From NCBI GenBank assembly GCA_009801015.1, contig VHZZ01000351.1, positions 214,944 through 235,020 on the forward strand: a DNA stretch of 20,077 nucleotides. Reading direction: 5' to 3'. Under the pieces are notes generated by a model, which saw nothing but the letters and a program-made list of their open reading frames with translations, was not told where the DNA came from and did not search any database. Shown here in pieces: positions 17,391 to 20,077 of the stretch (the stretch's first letter is position 1; every line of letters begins with the position of its first letter). The position numbers and the translations under genes were made by a program. The stretch comes from Silene noctiflora. Lineage: Eukaryota > Streptophyta > Magnoliopsida > Caryophyllales > Caryophyllaceae.

Positions 17391-18584
17391 TAACATTTTG
17401 TTTTTTTTCAAGGTGAGTCTTTGAATTTAATAGTTACAAAATATATTTGTCCCAAAATTTGTAAAAGATTATACCAATAAATTACTTATGAAAAACTCTT
17501 TTATATTAATATATACATGGTATAATATTTAATCGAATATTATAACGGAATCGTGGTGGGTTGAGGATGATAAGTTAAGTATGTTGGAATAAGGGAATAA
17601 TGTTTGATATTAGCATTTTGCGAGTGTTTATGCAAATGTCAAATAATTGGTACGAGATTTAATGTTGACTCCGTTATCACGAAGGTCATACAATTTGAGA
17701 CTTTTGGGTTATTTAAGAAAAAAAATGCAAACTATAAAGGTATAGTATTATATAAACAAAGTTTAAAAGTTGATTGTTATTGGAAAATAGTCAAACCCCT
17801 AGCATGGAATTTGGATTAAAAACCATATTAAACATAGTTTCTTAAACTTAATATTTTAAAGATAATTTTCATTTGGTGCCTTTATTTTTATGGGGAAAAA
17901 ATGGATTTTAAACTTTTGACAATTTATTTTTAACTTTAAATAATGATATGTTTGACTAAACAGTGTTTAAGTCCAAAAACACATAAAATCTAGGCCAGAC
18001 ACGCTAAAACCATAAGTAATTAAACTAACTAACTAAAAATAACAATAATAATAGTAATAGAAAATGACAATAGAGAAGACGGAGAAATTAATACCTAGTA
18101 TGAGATGAACTGGCCATAAAAAAAAGTAGATTATGTCTTACAATACTACTAAAAATTAGATCTCGAGGTCTAACTCGACAGTCTACACTATAACTAAAAG
18201 GGCTTTTCTTTTTTAGATGAACTATTCTAAAACCTTAACCTCTAAAATAATTTGAAAATAAGGGTCCCCTTCAATATAAGGGTAAGGATTTATATACAGG
18301 CAACATATCCCATAACTTTATAATTGAAATTACCCAAAAAAAAAACCACTCATTTGCTTCCCATTTCCCTTCTCTTAATATTATTTTCCTTTTTTATATT
18401 ATGTTTTTTGTTATTACTAAACTCTACTTGCATCCTTGAAAACTGCATCACCACTAAGATGCCCTTGAGGTTCCCGTCACTAAGATTCATCTCCATTAGG
18501 ATTTGTTTGGATACCCTAACCCTAATTTTATCCCGTCACATGTATGGAGGATGTATGTTTGTATGGATGCTAACATGCATTGGA
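17391..18584. other. Gene-free AT-rich stretch
   Basis: No supported gene. An 87-codon frame from 18324 starts with TTG and encodes a leucine-rich low-complexity segment; its Met codons lie late and it has no homologue that I recognise. TTTATATACAGG near 18289 is a possible TATA sequence without a gene attached. Confidence 0.45.
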
Positions 18585-18781
18585 TAATGATAGGGTGACG
18601 CCGAGTTTGGGTGTCACCCTCTCATATGCATGCATTCATTATTGTAAGGGTTCTTACTAATTCCATGTAGGAGGGTGACGTCGAGATTGGGTGGCACCCG
18701 GTAGCGCCAACTCATTTATAATGAATGTAGGTGAGAGGGTGACACCCAAACTCAGCGCCATCCGGTGGCGCCTTATCATTA
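18585..18781. repeat. Inverted-repeat mosaic of GAGTTTGGGTGTCACCCT units
   Basis: The ends TAATGATAGGG and CCTTATCATTA are inverted repeats. Inside, GAGTTTGGGTGTCACCCTCT and ATTCATTAT at the left recur inverted at the right (AGAGGGTGACACCCAAACTC). A third, direct variant, AGGGTGACGTCGAGATTGGG, lies between them. GGGTGACACCC-type sequences are themselves palindromic, and GGTAGCGCC/GGTGGCGCC pairs follow two of the units. It is probably a foldback transposon or a rearranged MITE. No clear target duplication outside the termini. Confidence 0.65.
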
Positions 18782-18932
18782 ACCTTATAAATGTTGGTAA
18801 TATGGATGTTAGGAAATTGTTTTTGGTCAAATAGTGTAATAGTAATAGTCTAATGGATTACGCCAATACAGTACATAAGTACAAAATCAGATATTCAATG
18901 CTATAAAAAGAAACTAAGGAAGGTATAGTTTT

Positions 18933-19266
18933 TAGAGGTGATAATTGGGTCAGGTCATATCGGGATATGGCTAATATCGAGTCAACCTACCATTTTGGGT
19001 TGAGTCGGATTGGGTTAGGTCAGGTCATTACAGGTCAAATGATGTGTTGGGTGGGATATCAATCTAAATACTAAATTATTTTCATTTTGATCTATATAAG
19101 CTTAACAATTATGGGGTCGTCAATATTGAGTTGGGTTGGGTTCGTGTTCGGTTCACTTATCATTAGGTCGTGTCGAATTACCCGTCAAGGTCAGGTCAGT
19201 TTCGGTTTGCAAAATTCTCGGACTTGCTCGGATTCGGCTTGGGTTAGGTCAGACTTGACAACTCTG
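18933..19266. mobile_element. GGGTCAGGTC-rich hAT-like non-autonomous element
   Basis: The left end TAGAGGTGATAATTGGGTCA and the right end, read inverted as CAGAGTTGTCAAGTCTGACC, are a loose inverted pair. Between them TTGGGTTAGGTCAGGTC motifs repeat many times. Such TAGAGGTG...GGGTCRGGTC elements are common in plants. I saw no convincing duplication, and the borders are approximate. The 67-codon ORF inside is a by-product of the repeats. Confidence 0.4.
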
Positions 19267-19984
19267 TCAATATATGATCACAAGTTCTGAACACCCAAAA
19301 AAAAAGAAAAAAAATGAGTAACTACAAAGAAAAGGACTATCAAAGTTTAAATGGGTTTCGAGTTTTCAACTACTCTTAAATCTTTGGATTCAAATTTGAG
19401 TGTACTCCGTATATGAGTAATTGTTAGTTTAAGACTCTCACTAGACTACTCTAATGATGTGATCAAATACATTTTAATTTATCAAAATGGTCTTAAATCA
19501 CATGCACGCAAAATTAAAAACAAACTAAAATAAAAGAAATTAATAAGAATTTTCTTACATTGGTTATTTGGCTATAAAATTACTACAATAGTAATTTTAT
19601 TGAATCAAAATGCTTGGTGATCTCCTAGTATCCAAATTTGGACACCTCCTTTGGATGCACCCAAGACTTAACTCAAATTTCCTACAAAATATTAACTAGA
19701 TATTTTGTAGAAATTTCGTATAATATAGATAATATTATTACTTTGATAATATTATTTGATGTATATTATTTTGAGATTGTTTTTGATGAGGTTTTTTATC
19801 AACTAATTTGATCAAATTGATATGAAAATAAGGAAGAACAAGTGTCTTTTTTCTCTATATGGCAACCGACCAACAAGGGTGTTAAGGTGTTTTTTTTTTC
19901 TCAAAAATTCTTCTTCTTATGTGTGTAATGGCCTATATATAGGCACGCAAATGTAAAAAAATGAATTTCTAGATTAGTGGGTAA
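19267..19984. other. Gene-free stretch with several perfect inverted repeats
   Basis: No coding sequence. Hairpins: ATAAAATTACTA-CAA-TAGTAATTTTAT (19574-19600), CTACAAAATAT-(7 nt)-ATATTTTGTAG (19682-19710), and the perfect 14-bp palindrome GCCTATATATAGGC (19931-19944), which could serve as a TATA box in either direction. This may be part of an LTR or a larger repeat, but I cannot identify it. Confidence 0.5.
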
Positions 19985-20077
19985 CTAGTGTAAATCCCGT
20001 GCATAAATGCACGGTTTTTTTAGATCGGGATGTTAAAGAATTTAACAAATAAAGATGATAAATTTAAACCGAATTTA
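19985..20077 (-). mobile_element. 3' end of a Helitron running off the window
   Basis: Read on the minus strand, the hairpin CCGTGCA-TTTA-TGCACGG is followed by GATTTACA and then CTAG (ending at 19985) and T outside: the Helitron 3' signature. The hairpin core CCGTGCA...TGCACGG is almost identical to that of Helitron 1 at 1865-1885, so the two probably belong to one family. The 5' end lies beyond 20077. Confidence 0.55.

Noticed and set aside
18324-18587. 87-codon ORF that looks like a small secreted peptide
   Set aside because: It starts with TTG after a poly-A run, the later Met codons give no signal peptide plus mature peptide, and there is no recognised motif.

Overview
The window is plant nuclear DNA: AT-rich, with GT-AG introns, plant gene families and many short non-autonomous transposons. 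Gene content says eudicot. Recurrent TACTCCGTAT-type Stowaway ends and one tRNA-derived SINE type suggest Caryophyllales (Amaranthaceae or Caryophyllaceae), but that is an inference from recall. There are no operons, rRNA, intact tRNA or CRISPR.

Layout. (1) 1-3840: a three-exon GASA/Snakin peptide gene on the minus strand (99 aa). Its second intron appears to hold two non-autonomous Helitrons in the same orientation and a (TA)15 microsatellite. (2) 3842-7560: no gene, but a dense graveyard of mobile elements. It holds a hAT MITE with a perfect 8-bp duplication, a SINE with a perfect 13-bp duplication, a nearly palindromic Mutator-type MITE with a perfect 9-bp duplication, a Stowaway, and an element full of CTCGAGC/GAGCCGAG motifs. 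(3) 7715-12371: a seven-exon plus-strand gene for a 369-aa THUMPD1/Tan1-type protein, the tRNA-binding adaptor for cytidine acetylation. Its promoter has site II (TGGGCY) motifs and a telo-box. Intron 2 carries an old tandem duplication. (4) 12372-14330: a pair of ~140-bp direct repeats, a (TAAA)n tract and an unassigned 136-codon ORF. (5) 14407-15580, minus strand: exons of two head-to-tail copies of a gene family I read as DUF3615-like, each with an apparent frameshift. (6) 15801-20077: a tRNA-derived SINE, a hAT element with a Stowaway nested inside it, another Stowaway, an inverted-repeat mosaic, a GGGTCAGGTC-rich element, and the 3' end of a Helitron leaving the window.

The two good genes are not functionally linked: one encodes a secreted cysteine-rich peptide and the other a tRNA modification factor. 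I see no defence island or multi-gene system. The least ordinary coding item is the decayed DUF3615-like pair, whose better-preserved copy has an N-terminal half built from three Tyr/Trp repeats of about 22 residues. All exon joins were made by eye from splice consensus and reading phase, with no transcript evidence.
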